A stretch of DNA of 64,000 nucleotides from Eublepharis macularius (GCF_028583425.1 NC_072791.1:16635868-16699867); one strand, 5' to 3'; shown: positions 31,948 to 42,470, numbered from the stretch's first letter. Translations and numbers: made by a program. Notes: generated by a model from the sequence alone, not told the origin.

Positions 31948-32478
31948 ATGTCTATTACGTGCTGCCAAGTCGCTTCCAACTTACGGCAACCCTGTGAATG
32001 AACAACCTCCAAATGATCCTATCATGAACAGCCTTGCTCAAGTCTTGCAAACTGAAGGCCGGGACTGGCTTCCTTTATGGAGGCAATCCATCCCATGTTG
32101 CAGCTTCTACTTTTCCTACTACTGTCAACTTTTCCTAGCACTATTGTCTTTTCCAGTGAGTTGTCTTTTCTCATGATGTGACCGAAGTATGATAACCTCA
32201 GTAGTCATTTTAACTCTAGGAGAATTCAGGCTTGATTTGACCTGGTGGTGGTAGAATGCCATTAAGTCATAGCTGACTTATGGCAACCCCTGCTGGGTTT
32301 TTTGAGGCAAGAGACTAACAGAGGTGGTTTGCCATTGCCTGCCTCTGCATAGCAACCCTGGTCTTCCTTGAAGGTCTCCCATCCAATTACTAACCAAGGC
32401 TGACCCTGCTTAGCATCTGAGATCTGATGAGACCGGCTTGCCTGGGTTATCCAGGTCGGAGCTTGATTTGATCTAGAA
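31948..32478 (-). mobile_element. BovB LINE 3' end, split by a 5S-SINE
   Basis: The minus strand has the BovB tail (AAGCGACTTGGCAGCA-type complement) and C-terminal block, matching 21680-22115 in reverse. The last piece, GCTTGATTTGATCTAGAACC, lies at 32461-32480, after the SINE at 32241-32460. Confidence 0.78.
32241..32460 (-). mobile_element. 5S-derived SINE, near full length
   Basis: Complete from 5S-like head (complement ACCTGGATAACCCAGGCAAG) to tail with (CCA)n. An 11-bp target duplication GCTTGATTTGA at 32230-32240 and 32461-32471 places it inside a BovB copy. The best-defined 5S-SINE in the window. Confidence 0.85.
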
Positions 32479-32772
32479 CCTTTTGGCAGTCCATGGTAAT
32501 CGTAAAACTCTCCTCCAGCTCTGCATTTCAGATGAACCAACACTGATCCATAGCCCTTCCCTAAAGTGGTGCTTGGTCCTCTCCCCCTCTATGTCCGCAT
32601 GCTACTTCCTATATGAGCACCTCATCTCGACTGCAGGACTCGGTCTTGAAACATGTGTTTTCAGATATCTGGAATATGTGTCTATGGATGTTATGTAGTA
32701 TTTGTGGGTCCACATTCCCCAAAGCAATCTCTTGGAAAAGCTATCCTTTGTGTGCCAGTGAAGTTCACCCAG

Positions 32773-32991
32773 GCCGTTTCCACGTCTCCCCCTCCTGAAA
32801 AATAGCACAAAACTTATAGAATGACGCGCCTTCATGGCGCAGCTTTCCATCATGATTTTGCTTCGTGGCACATTTTCTGACTTCATCGCACTATGAAGCA
32901 AAGTCATGTCGGGAAATCGCGCCATGAAGGCGCGTCATTCCATAAGTATTGCACTATTTTTCGGGAGGGGGAGAAGACATGTGGAAACGGT
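32773..32991. mobile_element. Palindromic MITE with 5-bp duplication (GCCGTTTCCAC)
   Basis: Ends GCCGTTTCCACGT and ATGTGGAAACGGT. Inner arms ATGACGCGCCTTCATGGCGC and its mirror. The 5-bp duplication CCCAG is perfect (32768-32772, 32992-32996). Same terminal pattern as 49933-50142, 42471-43266 and 59445-59622. Confidence 0.8.
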
Positions 32992-33037
32992 CCCAGTTTT
33001 GCATGCGCCAGCCAGGACTGCTAACAAGTCATATGAC

Positions 33038-33992
33038 AGTAGAAAAGAGCAAGAGTCTAGTAGCACCTATAAGACTAACAAAATTTGTGGTTGGGTATGA
33101 ACTTTCGTGAGTCACAGCTCACTTTGTGAGACTAACAAAATTTGTGGTCGGGTATGAGCTTTCGTGAGTCACAGCTCACTTTGTCAGACTAACAAAATTT
33201 GTGGTCGGGTATGAGCTTTCGTGAGTCACAGCTCACTTTGTCAGACTAACAAAATTTGTGGTCGGGTATGAGCTTTCGTGAGTCACAGCTCACTTCGTCA
33301 GACTAACAAAATTTGTGGTCGGGTATGAGCTTTCGTGAGTCACAGCTCACTTTGTCAGACTAACAAAATTTGTAGTCGGGTATGAGCTTTCGTGAGTCAC
33401 AGCTCACTTTGTCAGACTAACAAAATTTGTAGTCGGGTATGAGCTTTCGTGAGTCACAGCTCACTTTGTCAGACTAACAAAATTTGTGGTCGGGTATGAG
33501 CTTTCGTGAGTCACAGCTCACTTTGTCAGACTAACAAAATTTGTGGTCGGGTATGAGCTTTCGTGAGTCACAGCTCACTTCGTCAGACTAACAAAATTTG
33601 TAGTCGGGTATGAGCTTTCGTGAGTCACAGCTCACTTTGTCAGACTAACAAAATTTGTGGTCGGGTATGAGCTTTCGTGAGTCACAGCTCACTTTGTGAG
33701 ACTAACAAAATTTGTGGTTGGGTATGAGCTTTCGTGAGTCACAGCTCACTTTGTCAGACTAACAAAATTTGTAGTTGGGTATGAGCTTTCGTGAGTCACA
33801 GCTCACTTTGTCAGACTAACAAAATTTGTGGTTGGGTATGAGCTTTCGTGAATTACAGCTTACTTCTACGGAACTGTGACTCACAAAAGCTCATACCCTA
33901 CACAAATTTTGTTACTCTTAAAGGTGCTACTGGACTCTTGCTCTTTTCTAAGGCTACAGACAGACTAACATGGCTACCCATCTTGATCTAAA
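33038..33992. mobile_element. Penelope-derived palindrome expanded by a hammerhead array
   Basis: The left arm (AAAAGAGCAAGAGTCTAGTA) and right arm (GGTGCTACTGGACTCTTGCT) are inverted copies of the Penelope terminal unit, and the right end has GGCTACAGACAGACTAACAT. Flanks TCATATGAC (33029-33037) and TCATGTGAC (33993-34001) form a 9-bp target duplication with one mismatch. Between the arms, one hammerhead-like segment is repeated 14 times. Confidence 0.72.
33072..33869 (-). repeat. 57-bp tandem array of hammerhead-like units, 14 copies
   Basis: Copies start every 57 bp from 33072 to 33813, with no indel. On the minus strand each unit reads CUGACRA, then GUGAG-CUGUGA-CUCAC (stem II), GAAA, GCUCAUACC, and a self-pairing ACAAAUUUUGU segment. 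Two copies (ending near 33299 and 33584) keep CUGACGA. Most have CUGACAA, a loss of the catalytic G consistent with CpG decay. Stem III pairing is poor, so most units are probably inactive. Confidence 0.8.
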
Positions 33993-34001
33993 TCATGTGA
34001 C

Positions 34002-34495
34002 GGGGCAGAATTGCCCCACGTATCAAACATGCATCAGTGCGAACCGCTCTACAGAGCATCGGAGCTGCCCGTATCTGTTGGATGTGTCAGTTCCATTCTC
34101 TTTTTCACATTTTCACTCAACTGTGTTATATCAAGCTGTGCGGCATCCAGTGAAGGAACAGCAACAATGCTGCACATATCACATCACTGGCCGCATCACT
34201 TAAAGGCGATGATTCCATGTGGCAGGTTTCAAAAATATTTGTCAGGCCAAGAGCACTTGCAATGGAAATTTATTTGCAAAAGAATCGTTTTGCAAACAAT
34301 TTGCTAGTCAAGTAGCATCAGCAAACAGCAAGGTCAGCTTATTGTCCCCGAGTTCCTTTAAATAGCAAACCCTCACAGCGGTAAGAGAACAGCATCAGTG
34401 ACATTTAAACAACAATCCGGGTTGAGTTACAGTGCAACCCTGTGCAACGTCAATAAATTTTGACTGGAATAACTCTGCAAAGGATCGACGGTCAG
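34002..34495. other. Mostly unassigned; short MITE remnant
   Basis: ACAGTGCAACCCTGTGCAA to GACTGGAATAACTCTGC (34432-34480) resembles the 5406-5490 palindrome. The remainder is unassigned. Confidence 0.35.
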
Positions 34496-34800
34496 CAGGG
34501 CTTTTTTTCTGGGAAAAGAGGTGGTAGAACTCAGGACCGCACAATGACATCACTTTGGGTCAGCTGGAACAAGGGGGATTTTTTGAAAGTTTAAATTGCC
34601 CTCAGTGAAAATGGTCACATGGTCGGTGGCCCCGCCCCCTGATCTCCAGACAGAGGGGAGTTTAGATTGTCCTCCATGCTGAATGGCGTGGAGGGCAATC
34701 TAAACTCCCCTCTGTCTGGAGATCAGGGGGCAGGGCCACTGGCCATGTGACCATTTCCAAGAACTCCATTCCACTGTGTTCCAGCTGAAAAACAGCCCTG
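34496..34800. mobile_element. Palindromic hAT MITE (CAGGGCTTTTTTTC), 305 bp
   Basis: Ends CAGGGCTTTTTTTCTGG and CAGCTGAAAAACAGCCCTG. Flanks ACGGTCAG and GTGGTCAG are a near-perfect 8-bp duplication. The long inner palindrome (CTGATCTCCAGACAGAGGGG and mirror) meets around 34680. Confidence 0.85.
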
Positions 34801-34808
34801 GTGGTCAG

Positions 34809-35342
34809 TCTTTTTCTGGATGAGTTCCATAGTGTATACCAAGGGGTACCAATCACCACTTTCCCTGCCACACTGCTAAGGATGAACACAGCAGAAGGAC
34901 TGGGTGTGCCCCTGGGTGTGTAAACTCAAAGATCACAACTGAACAGTGAAATTACTCTGCTTTGGAGCTGTTGAGAGCTGAGATGGGGTATAGACTTCTT
35001 TTTAAAGCCTTTTTAATTTCACTATGAATTTCTTTTTTAAGGGTGTGATTTTTGTTACGGAGAAAGTTTGGTCAAGGTTTGAAATCGTGTTGGAAACAGT
35101 TTTTGAGTTATGTAATTTTGGCACCTGAAAATCTTGCCCTTACTTGGAAACAAAAAAAAAGTTAGGAGGTTATTTTGTGCCTGTACTGCCCAACCATCCA
35201 CTGCCAAGACAGCAGGAGAAGAGAGAGCATCAGAGTGGCTCAGCGGATCCACGGACGATAATCCTTTAAAGGACCTTTAAACTTTGAAGGGCCATTATTT
35301 TCACCTAGGATGGGTGAACTGGGAGGGAATAGAGGCAATCAG
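34809..35342. other. Unassigned stretch
   Basis: No gene or repeat recognised. Confidence 0.4.
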
Positions 35343-35886
35343 CACCTGCCCCTTGGCCATTTCTACTTTTATGGAACACACCATGCTACTCGCAGAGTAG
35401 CTACTCACAGAGTAGCTACTCAAAGAGTACAACGCCACACAACAGGTAGTATCCACCTGCCCCTTGGCCATTTCTACTTTTATGGAACACACTATGCTAC
35501 TCACAGAGTAGCTACTCAAAGAGTACAATGCCACACAACAGGTAGTATCCACCTGCCCCTTGGCCATTTCTACTTTTATGGAGCGCACCATGCTACTCAC
35601 AGAGTAGCTACTCAGAGAGTACAATGCCACACAACAGGTAGTATCCACCTGCCCCTTGGCAATTTCTTCTTTTATGGAATGCACCATGCTACTCACAGAG
35701 TAGCTACTCACAGAGTACAATGCCACACACACCATGCTACTCACAGAGTAGCTACTCAGAGAGTACAACGCCACACAACAGGTAGTATCCACCTGCCCGT
35801 TGGCCATTTCTACTTGTATGGAACGCACCATGCTACTCACAGAGTAGCTACTCACAGAGTATAATGCCACACAACAGGTAGTATCC
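35343..35886. repeat. Minisatellite, 96-bp unit with 15-bp sub-repeats
   Basis: Units start at 35343, 35454, 35550, 35646 and 35790 (lengths 111, 96, 96, 144, 96). Each has CACCTGCCCCTTGGC, ACTTTTATGGAA and one to three ACTCACAGAGTAGCT sub-units. All lengths are multiples of 3, which keeps a frame open on each strand (35310-35864 plus, 35301-35888 minus). I read both as repeat artefacts. Confidence 0.92.
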
Positions 35887-36604
35887 AACTATCAGTATAT
35901 GGATGATTTTCCATTTCCTCTCTATACCTGTTGTATCTTCCAGTCCTTGGAATTTCATTTCTGGGGCCATGGCATCCATGTGGAGGAACAGCTGTATGAG
36001 TCAGTGGGCTGGAATGAGGAGAAACAAGGGGATGAAACTGAACCTGTTCTTTAGTGGAGCAGATGTGTGTGGAAGGAGAGGTAATTTCATCCTCTTTTCC
36101 TTCCTCACTCCACCCTCACTCCATTCACCTATTCCTCTGTGTGAGTCCTGCAAACCTGGGAATGGGCTTCCCAGGGTCTGAAGGAACAGATAGGAATGCA
36201 GAAAAATTCTATGCATTCCATGCACAGAATGGTAGGATACTGCCCAATGTATTTATTTATTTATAAATAAGATGTATGAGTTACTTTCTTGGCCTCTCCC
36301 TAGCACCTGATATTATACACAAATTGCCCATACAATCTTATGGTTGTCTCAGTTCGTGCATTCCCATATAACTACACAGAGGACCTCACTTGTAACACGG
36401 CAACCCTATATACTGCCAGAGCTGTGTTTCTTCAGCTGGCAGCTGTTGCAGCCATGCCTTTAGGCTGCTACAACTAAATGGCGCTTCATAAAACTGCACC
36501 TTTTGGACTCTTCTGGCTCTTAGTTACATCTGAACATTTTTGGGCCCTCCTCTCTCTTCTCATAGCTGGGATATTTGCTGGTCAGTTCTCTCTGTTCTAT
36601 GTTT
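35887..36604. other. Unassigned stretch
   Basis: No recognised gene or repeat, apart from a short (TTTA)n near 36251. Confidence 0.4.
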
Positions 36605-37420
36605 TTGTTATGTGCCATTAAGTTGTTTCTGACTTTTGGCAACCCCAGCAAGGGGCTTTCAAGGCAAGTGAGAAGCACAAGGGGTTTGCCATTGCCTTCC
36701 AGGGCAGAACCTTCCTTGGTGGTCCCCCCTCCAAGTACTGACCCCTGTGTTGTTTGTTGGGCCAGCCCAAGCAGAGTAGTCAAAGTCCAGTCCAGAGTCA
36801 AAGCATGAGTTCAAAGCCAGTGGTGAGTCCAAAAGCCAACATCAGGAGTTCCGTAGGTCAGTTACTGGTAAGTTCAAGGGCTGCCCAAGAGCAGAGTCAA
36901 GGCATGGTCTGAAAGTCACAGAGCACGGCAAAGTTCTGCAGTGCCGCCACAGCAGGAACAGGATTCCAACGTGTTGCTTCCACGCCTCCTGGTCTTCTGT
37001 GGCTGGGTTTTATAGACAGGCTGGGCTTGCAGCCGGCAGTTTGGGAGCTATCCTGTGGTCATCCCTCATTGCTCTCAACAAGCAGCTGGTGCCTGGCCAG
37101 GAGGCGTGCACTTTGCCACCTCTCCTGCAGCTCCACATGTTGCCTTTGTCTGCAGTGCTCTCTGGGTGAGGCTGGAGGTTTGGATGTCCTTGGCTGCGCT
37201 TCACCAGTGGTGCTGGAGCTGGAGGGTGTTGGTGCCTCTCCCTCAGCTGCTGGCTGTGGACTCTGATTAGTTTGATCACTGGCTTCAGTTGAGTCAGGGC
37301 TGGCTACACGAAACCCCTCTTCTCCTGAGGAGTCCTCACTTTCACTGAGCCCAGACTGGCCCATGACGCCCTGCTTAGCTTCCGCAATCTGACAAGATCG
37401 AACTATACCATATCAGGGAA
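36605..37420 (-). mobile_element. 5S-derived SINE, split by a 619-bp insertion
   Basis: Tail and body at 36605-36742 (up to CCAAGTACTGACCCC); 5S-like head at 37362-37420 (CCCTGCTTAGCTTCCGCAAT). Removing 36743-37361 restores SINE order. Confidence 0.7.
36743..37361 (-). mobile_element. Unclassified retroelement insertion, LTR-like
   Basis: Bounded by GACCCC and GACGCC, a possible 6-bp duplication. On the minus strand it has a TATAAAACCC promoter-like box near 37010. The termini (TGTGTTG, GGGCCAT) are not decisive. I treat it as an old LTR-retroelement fragment of unknown family. Confidence 0.35.
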
Positions 37421-37659
37421 TGGCCATGTGCTGTTGGAAATAAGCAGGCTTGAGAGGCCATGGTGCTTGAAGGACCATGCCCTCTGATATTGTCCAGCCA
37501 GAGACCCCAGGTGCCCAAGGGTGGCAGGCAACCTCTCAGTGGTTTGCCCATTTGCCAGCCGATCGCTCACAGCAGGTACGAGCTTTCAAGCCGCCCAGGA
37601 TCACTCGCCTCTGGCAGGCACCCCAGGCACAAGTGTGGTGTGTGTGGGAGTGCTCCTGC
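37421..37659. other. Unassigned stretch
   Basis: No recognised family. Confidence 0.35.
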
Positions 37660-37860
37660 ACTCTGCTTGGGGCCTTATTGGTGAGGCTTCACTTCTGGAA
37701 TGTTCTCACTCTTGAGGCTTGCCTGGCAACTACCATACTATCTTTCAGGTGCTAGGCCAAAACATTTTGCTTTACCCAGGCTTCTAAATTAATGGTTTTT
37801 TTTAAAAGTTGTTTTATGGCCTGCTCCTAGCCTGAGGCCTGTTTTATGAATAATGTCTTA
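37660..37860 (+). mobile_element. L2/CR1-type LINE C-terminal and 3' fragment
   Basis: Encodes a degraded FWNVLTLEACLATTILSFRC block (the LWNxLPxE...SFR motif at the LINE C-terminus), then TTACCCAGGCTTCTAAATTA. Similar to the block at 41160-41335. Confidence 0.5.
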
Positions 37861-38239
37861 GACTGCTCTATTTGTTTGTTTTATGTGCAAATGCTGGCAA
37901 TCTGTGGGAAGTGGACAGGGGTGGGGATGTATATATGAGATGTTCTGACTCAAAGTCACTTTTACCATAGAGTTTTGGAGAGTCCTAGAGTGGTGCACTG
38001 ACATGATGACATTACTTCTAGGATTCCACCAGAAGTGATGTCATAGCATTGGAATGTTGCAAACCTCGCCACATTTTTCACTGCAGGGCAAAGCAGGCTG
38101 CCTCCCACCCTAGTGGGAGACCAGGCAGCTCTTAGTGGATCCAAGCCAGTATGAGAAAATCTTTCTAATAACCTCTAATATGTGATCAAAAGCTAAAATT
38201 TGGAAGCAAGTTCATAAGTTGATATTTCAGGATAGCGAC
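37861..38239. other. Unassigned stretch
   Basis: No recognised family. Confidence 0.35.
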
Positions 38240-38850
38240 CTATGTTTGGTGTAGTGGTTAAGAGCGTGGGAATCTAATCTGCAGAATCTAATTCAGAGGC
38301 ACAGCATGGGGGGGCAGGGGGCAGCCGCCCTGGGTGCAAAATTTTGAGGGGGCACCACGTCCACACCCCCCGGGAGTGCCCCTTTGGTGCTGCCACCTGC
38401 CTCAGCACCCAGCAAGCTAGGCACCCCGGCAGCACAGCAGGCAGCCCGCCTCCCCACCCCTTCATCGGTGCTGTCGCCCGCCTCAGCACCCAGTGAGCCG
38501 GGCACTCGGGCAGCATGGTAGGCAGGGAGGCAAGCAAGGAGGTGGCCTGCCTCCACACTCACCTCCCCACCCCTTTTCTGCTGCCACCCACCTCCTCGCT
38601 CACCTTCCCACCCCTTACCTCTTTGCTGCAGCCGCCCGGACCACTGCCGTCAGCTCGGAGCCCAGTGGCATTGCGGGCAGCTGTGGCAAAACGGTAAGGG
38701 ATGGGGAATGTCCCGAACCACGGGAGCGCTCCCAGGTGAAGGGGGCACTCCTGCACATCCTGGGCATCCTGTGCGATGACTTTGTAAACCGCTCTGAATG
38801 GGTGTTAAGTCATCCTGAAGGGCGGTATATAAATCTAATGTTATTATATG
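38240..38850 (+). mobile_element. tRNA-headed SINE (family B), split
   Basis: Head TTTGGTGTAGTGGTTAAGAG at 38247-38266. The tail AAACCGCTCTGAATGGGTG to GGGCGGTATATAAATC lies at 38785-38840. The middle is replaced by a GC-rich insertion. Confidence 0.7.
38296..38771. mobile_element. GC-rich hAT-like fragment inside the SINE
   Basis: Starts CAGAGGCACAGCATGGGGGG, a hAT-like CAGNGGCNNAGC end, with GGGGGCAGCCGCCCTGGGTG. The matching right end is not visible. It contains a repeated CTGCCTCAGCACCCAG motif (38398, 38480). Minus open frames at 38274-38562 are compositional. Confidence 0.4.
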
Positions 38851-38859
38851 TGACACATG

Positions 38860-39404
38860 CTGCCACATTCGTGGTATTCAGGTTCCAACTACAAAAGAAA
38901 TAATCTGGCAGCATTCTGTTTTCTGGGCTTCTTTTGGACAGGGGCCTCTCGTTCTGGCTCCCAGTGAAGGCATCACCACGTATCAGGGATAGCAGGCCAA
39001 GTCCATGCTGGAAATGGGACCCCCATTCACGTTGCTAAACAAAGGCCACAGTGGAAGTGGGGAGAAACTCCTTTGCGCGAAAAAGACCGCAGCAGGATCC
39101 TCAGCTGTGAATGCTCTTTGTATTTATGCAGTGCATGTGGGGAAGCTGACTCCTGTCAAGTAGGGCACTTGATTTCTATTACAGATTGATGATACACACG
39201 TCCAGAAATACTGGAAACGTAATACCGAATAAAGAAGACACCAATGGAGAGTTTTGTGTGAGTGCAGCTACCATGTGAAGGGAGCCGTGGCCTGCTGTAA
39301 TGATTTATAACACACCACACAATATATGGGGTAATATCCTCAGAGCAGAATTGATACATATTTGTTTCTGGATATGTGGATTTGTTTTTTGTAAAAGTGT
39401 GTAT
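38860..39404. other. Unassigned stretch
   Basis: No recognised family. Confidence 0.35.
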
Positions 39405-39768
39405 TAAGGTCGCCAGGTCGCCTTATCGTCCCGGCAGGAGGCTGGTGACCTGGCGCTTACCTTGATTGTTGCCCCAGTATGCTTCACCCAAATGGGCCTG
39501 ATTCAGCCCATTGTGACATGTGGGAGTGATGCCGGGAGCCCCTGTGCTTCATAGCAGGCCAATTTAGGCCCCAAATGGGCCCGATTTGGCCCCAAACAAG
39601 CTGAAATCAGCCTCCTGTGGTGCGCAGGAGCATGCTGTGGTGCCTGGGAATGCACCCTGGGAGGTGCGTTCCCCCACCTTTCCCCCCCACCAGCCAGGTG
39701 AGTGGTGGTTTGGGGTGGAGGGTAGGAGCGGGGGATCCCCCACCCTCAGCAGGGGACTGGTAACCCTA
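39405..39768. mobile_element. hAT-like MITE (TAAGGTCGCCAGG), 364 bp
   Basis: Ends TAAGGTCGCCAGG and ACTGGTAACCCTA. The interior (GGGCCCGATTTGGCCCCAAA, GTGATGCCGGGAG) matches 40036-40286 in reverse. Target duplication unclear. Confidence 0.6.
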
Positions 39769-40035
39769 GGTATAGGAGTAGTAGTGATTTAAACTAAGAT
39801 TCCTTCTTTCTAGTCCAAGATATTGCTGTGAATGGAATCTACCTCAATCAATTGTGAGTTCTATCTTTTCTACAATTTTATTGCCTGAGGATTAATTACG
39901 GCACATTGGGGGAAATGCTTCTGATTGTGTAACACTGCTAACAATGAAATAACACCCCCCCAAGAAATTTTTCAACAAAGATTTGGCATGCCTACACATG
40001 GCAGTGATGTCTTTTTTATGCACTTGGCCCAGAGC

Positions 40036-40286
40036 TAGGGATCCAGGGTTCCCTGGTGGGGATGAGGGATCTCCCGCTCCCACCCTCTGCCCCCCTCCAC
40101 CACTCACCTAGCCCCCGGGGGGGGAGGAAGATGGGGGAATGGGCACATTTAGGGTCCAAATTGGCCCGTTGTGACGCACAGGAGTGCTCCCAGCCCCTAC
40201 GTAATGACATCATTTCCTGGATGTCCAAAAAGGTGAGTGTGAGGTCACCCATCTCACCAGGAGGATAAGGGGGCCTGGCAACCCTA
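40036..40286. mobile_element. hAT-like MITE (TAGGG ... CCTGGCAACCCTA), 251 bp
   Basis: Perfect 8-bp target duplication CCCAGAGC (40028-40035, 40287-40294). Right end GGCCTGGCAACCCTA. Non-coding. Confidence 0.82.
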
Positions 40287-40294
40287 CCCAGAGC

Positions 40295-40964
40295 CCGTGT
40301 GGCCCCATTCTAGACCCCATCATACCACATTAGATATCTAGAGTTCAGGCTTAAATAGACTTGCATGAATCTTTCAAATCCAATGAGCAGCACTCCGTTT
40401 ATTCCAGACTCCAGAATAAACTCCAAAAAAACATCGTGCTTCAAAAAGATATTTTCACACAGGTCGTCTTCTTCTTTTTTCTGCTAAGAAAAAAAAATGT
40501 CTTGTGACACACTTTCCTGATTAACTGAGTTGTTATGCTGTAAGTAACTCATTCAGGTGAGACCACTTATGGCCTTGGGATGATATGTCTAAATTAAAAT
40601 GATTGTTGCCTAATGATATATTGAGTCTGACAGGAAACAATGGATCACTCATCAAGAGAGCTGATAAATTCCCCCAGACTCTTAGCTGTCCGTCAGCCAG
40701 CTGATCGTCTTGAGACATGTAGTACATCAGGGCCTCTTCAGATGTCATTGTTTTTACACAAGGAGTTCATAGATCTAATCAGTTCCTGAGGGTGATATTC
40801 CACTAGATATCAGAGCCATTTTTCTGTGCAATTCAAATGGCAATGTGGAATTGCAGAAGAGATTTTATTTCTCTCCTGCAATTGCATCTTATGATACTTC
40901 GTGATTTCCTGGCTCATGTTTGGGTTGGAGACATCACAAGCTATGGGACTGCCTGTTCCCATAT
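40295..40964. other. Unassigned stretch
   Basis: No recognised gene or repeat. Confidence 0.4.
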
Positions 40965-41050
40965 TTAATTTATTTATGTCATTTATAGTCCTCCTTTCTC
41001 ACTGAGACTCAAGGCAGATTACCTAGTGTAAGATTAGTACAATCAGTATC
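40965..41050 (-). mobile_element. L2-like tail, minus strand
   Basis: TATAGTCCTCCTTTCTCACT then GAGACTCAAGGCAGATTAC is the reverse of the 2118-2357 tail, here uninterrupted. Confidence 0.6.
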
Positions 41051-41159
41051 AAGGACATTTCCATAAACAATGCCATAGGGTAAATAAATACAAGTATTAA
41101 AAGACAGAGTATTAGCAATGAACCTACCCAACCATTCAGGTTATCTTCAGAGGTTCTTC

Positions 41160-41335
41160 TCCTGAGGACTTCGTCATCTGAGGCTAGACAGGTAGCAGCC
41201 CAGAAAGGGCCTTTGGTCATGGCACAGAAACTTTGGAACTCCATCCCTAGGGAAATTTGTCATTCTCTCTATTGTCATCTTCTGTCAGCAGGTGAAAACA
41301 TTTTTGTTTGGCTTGGTGTTGCCTCACTAACTCTT
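41160..41335 (+). mobile_element. L2/CR1-type LINE C-terminal fragment
   Basis: VMAQKLWNSIPREICHSL at 41217-41270 matches the LINE C-terminal LWNSLPxEIR motif. Truncated on both sides. Confidence 0.5.
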
Positions 41336-41369
41336 ATTAGCCTTGGGTGGAATGATAGCTTAGAAATAT

Positions 41370-41452
41370 TTTAGAGAGAGAGAGAGAGAGAAAGAAAGAG
41401 AGAGAGAGAGAAAGATAAAAGAGATTTTGTGAGAAAGACAGACAATTGATCG

Positions 41453-41503
<51 letters not shown>

Positions 41504-41530
41504 TGTCAACAGACAGACAGACAGACAGAT
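41370..41530 (+). repeat. Compound microsatellite (GA)n, (ATCA)n, (CAGA)n
   Basis: GA-rich to about 41420, then GATC/AATC units to 41503, then CAGA units. Three adjacent simple repeats. Confidence 0.92.
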
Positions 41531-42297
41531 AGTGCTTATGATGTCACTGCTATGGTAACATAAATCTCTGTTTCCATTCTGAAAAGTTAAAAATGTTTCA
41601 CTTTGTCAGTTATCTTATTTTAGACATTTCTTTCTACTGTTCCCTTCAGTTCTGTGGGCTCCGTAATCCAGGTCTCCCTTGCTAGCATGCACATATCTTC
41701 CCTATAATTTAAAAACGAAACACCAACGTGATTTTTTGGGAGCAAAAATATGCCATCAGTGATCTGGATTAGAACTAGTACTATTTTAGCACATACCCTC
41801 TGGCGACATAATCGAGAATGCAGTGCTCCGCTGAAGTGCTCCGTGGCAATTTTTTTTTTTTTAAGAAGAGCCATCAAGTTGGCTGGTACCGTAGCCTTTC
41901 ACTGACATAGATGGCCAAGCTATTAATGTTGCATTGCACGGTTTGCTGGACAAGATGAAAGCAACACTTCAAAAAAAAAAGGCACATAAGCGATGGCGTA
42001 GATTTGCCTTGGTTTGCCTGCTGTACCCCCAAAAGGATCTATGCAGGGAAGTGGTAATCCCAGAAAGGGCCTCTTCTAAATTACCACACTGCTGTGTGTT
42101 ACCTGCTGCCTTCTTTCCCTGGCTCAACATCATCTGTGTTCCACACTAAAGTAAAATCAAGTGGATTTGAATGATAAAGCTCTGCAGAAACATGGGCCGG
42201 ACTTGTAGTATAATCTTTAAAGAGGAGAACGACGATCGACTTTGCAGTGAAACCCTAAGTGTGTGTACTCAGAACGAAGTCCTAATACCTGATCTGG
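41531..42297. other. Unassigned stretch
   Basis: No recognised gene or repeat. Confidence 0.4.
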
Positions 42298-42470
42298 ACA
42301 GCCCTGGCCAGCCTGATCTCATCAGATCTCGGTGGCAGCTAAACAGGGTTGGCCCTCATTAATGCTTGACGGGAGACCATCAAGAACGTTTAGGGTTGCG
42401 CTGCAGAGGCAGGCAATGAAAAACCACCTCTGAAAGTCTCTTGCCTTGAAAAACCGATGGGGTGACCATG

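Noticed and set aside
33072-33869. CRISPR-like array.
   Set aside because: Units are contiguous and identical, with no variable spacers, in a vertebrate sequence flanked by retroelement arms.
35301-35888. Frames of 184 and 195 codons as a repeat-protein gene.
   Set aside because: Both are explained by a stop-free minisatellite whose units are multiples of 3; there is no start context, signal or homologue that I recognise.
42298-42400. A 5S rRNA gene.
   Set aside because: Only parts of 5S are recognisable, with many changes, and they continue into a SINE body and tail.
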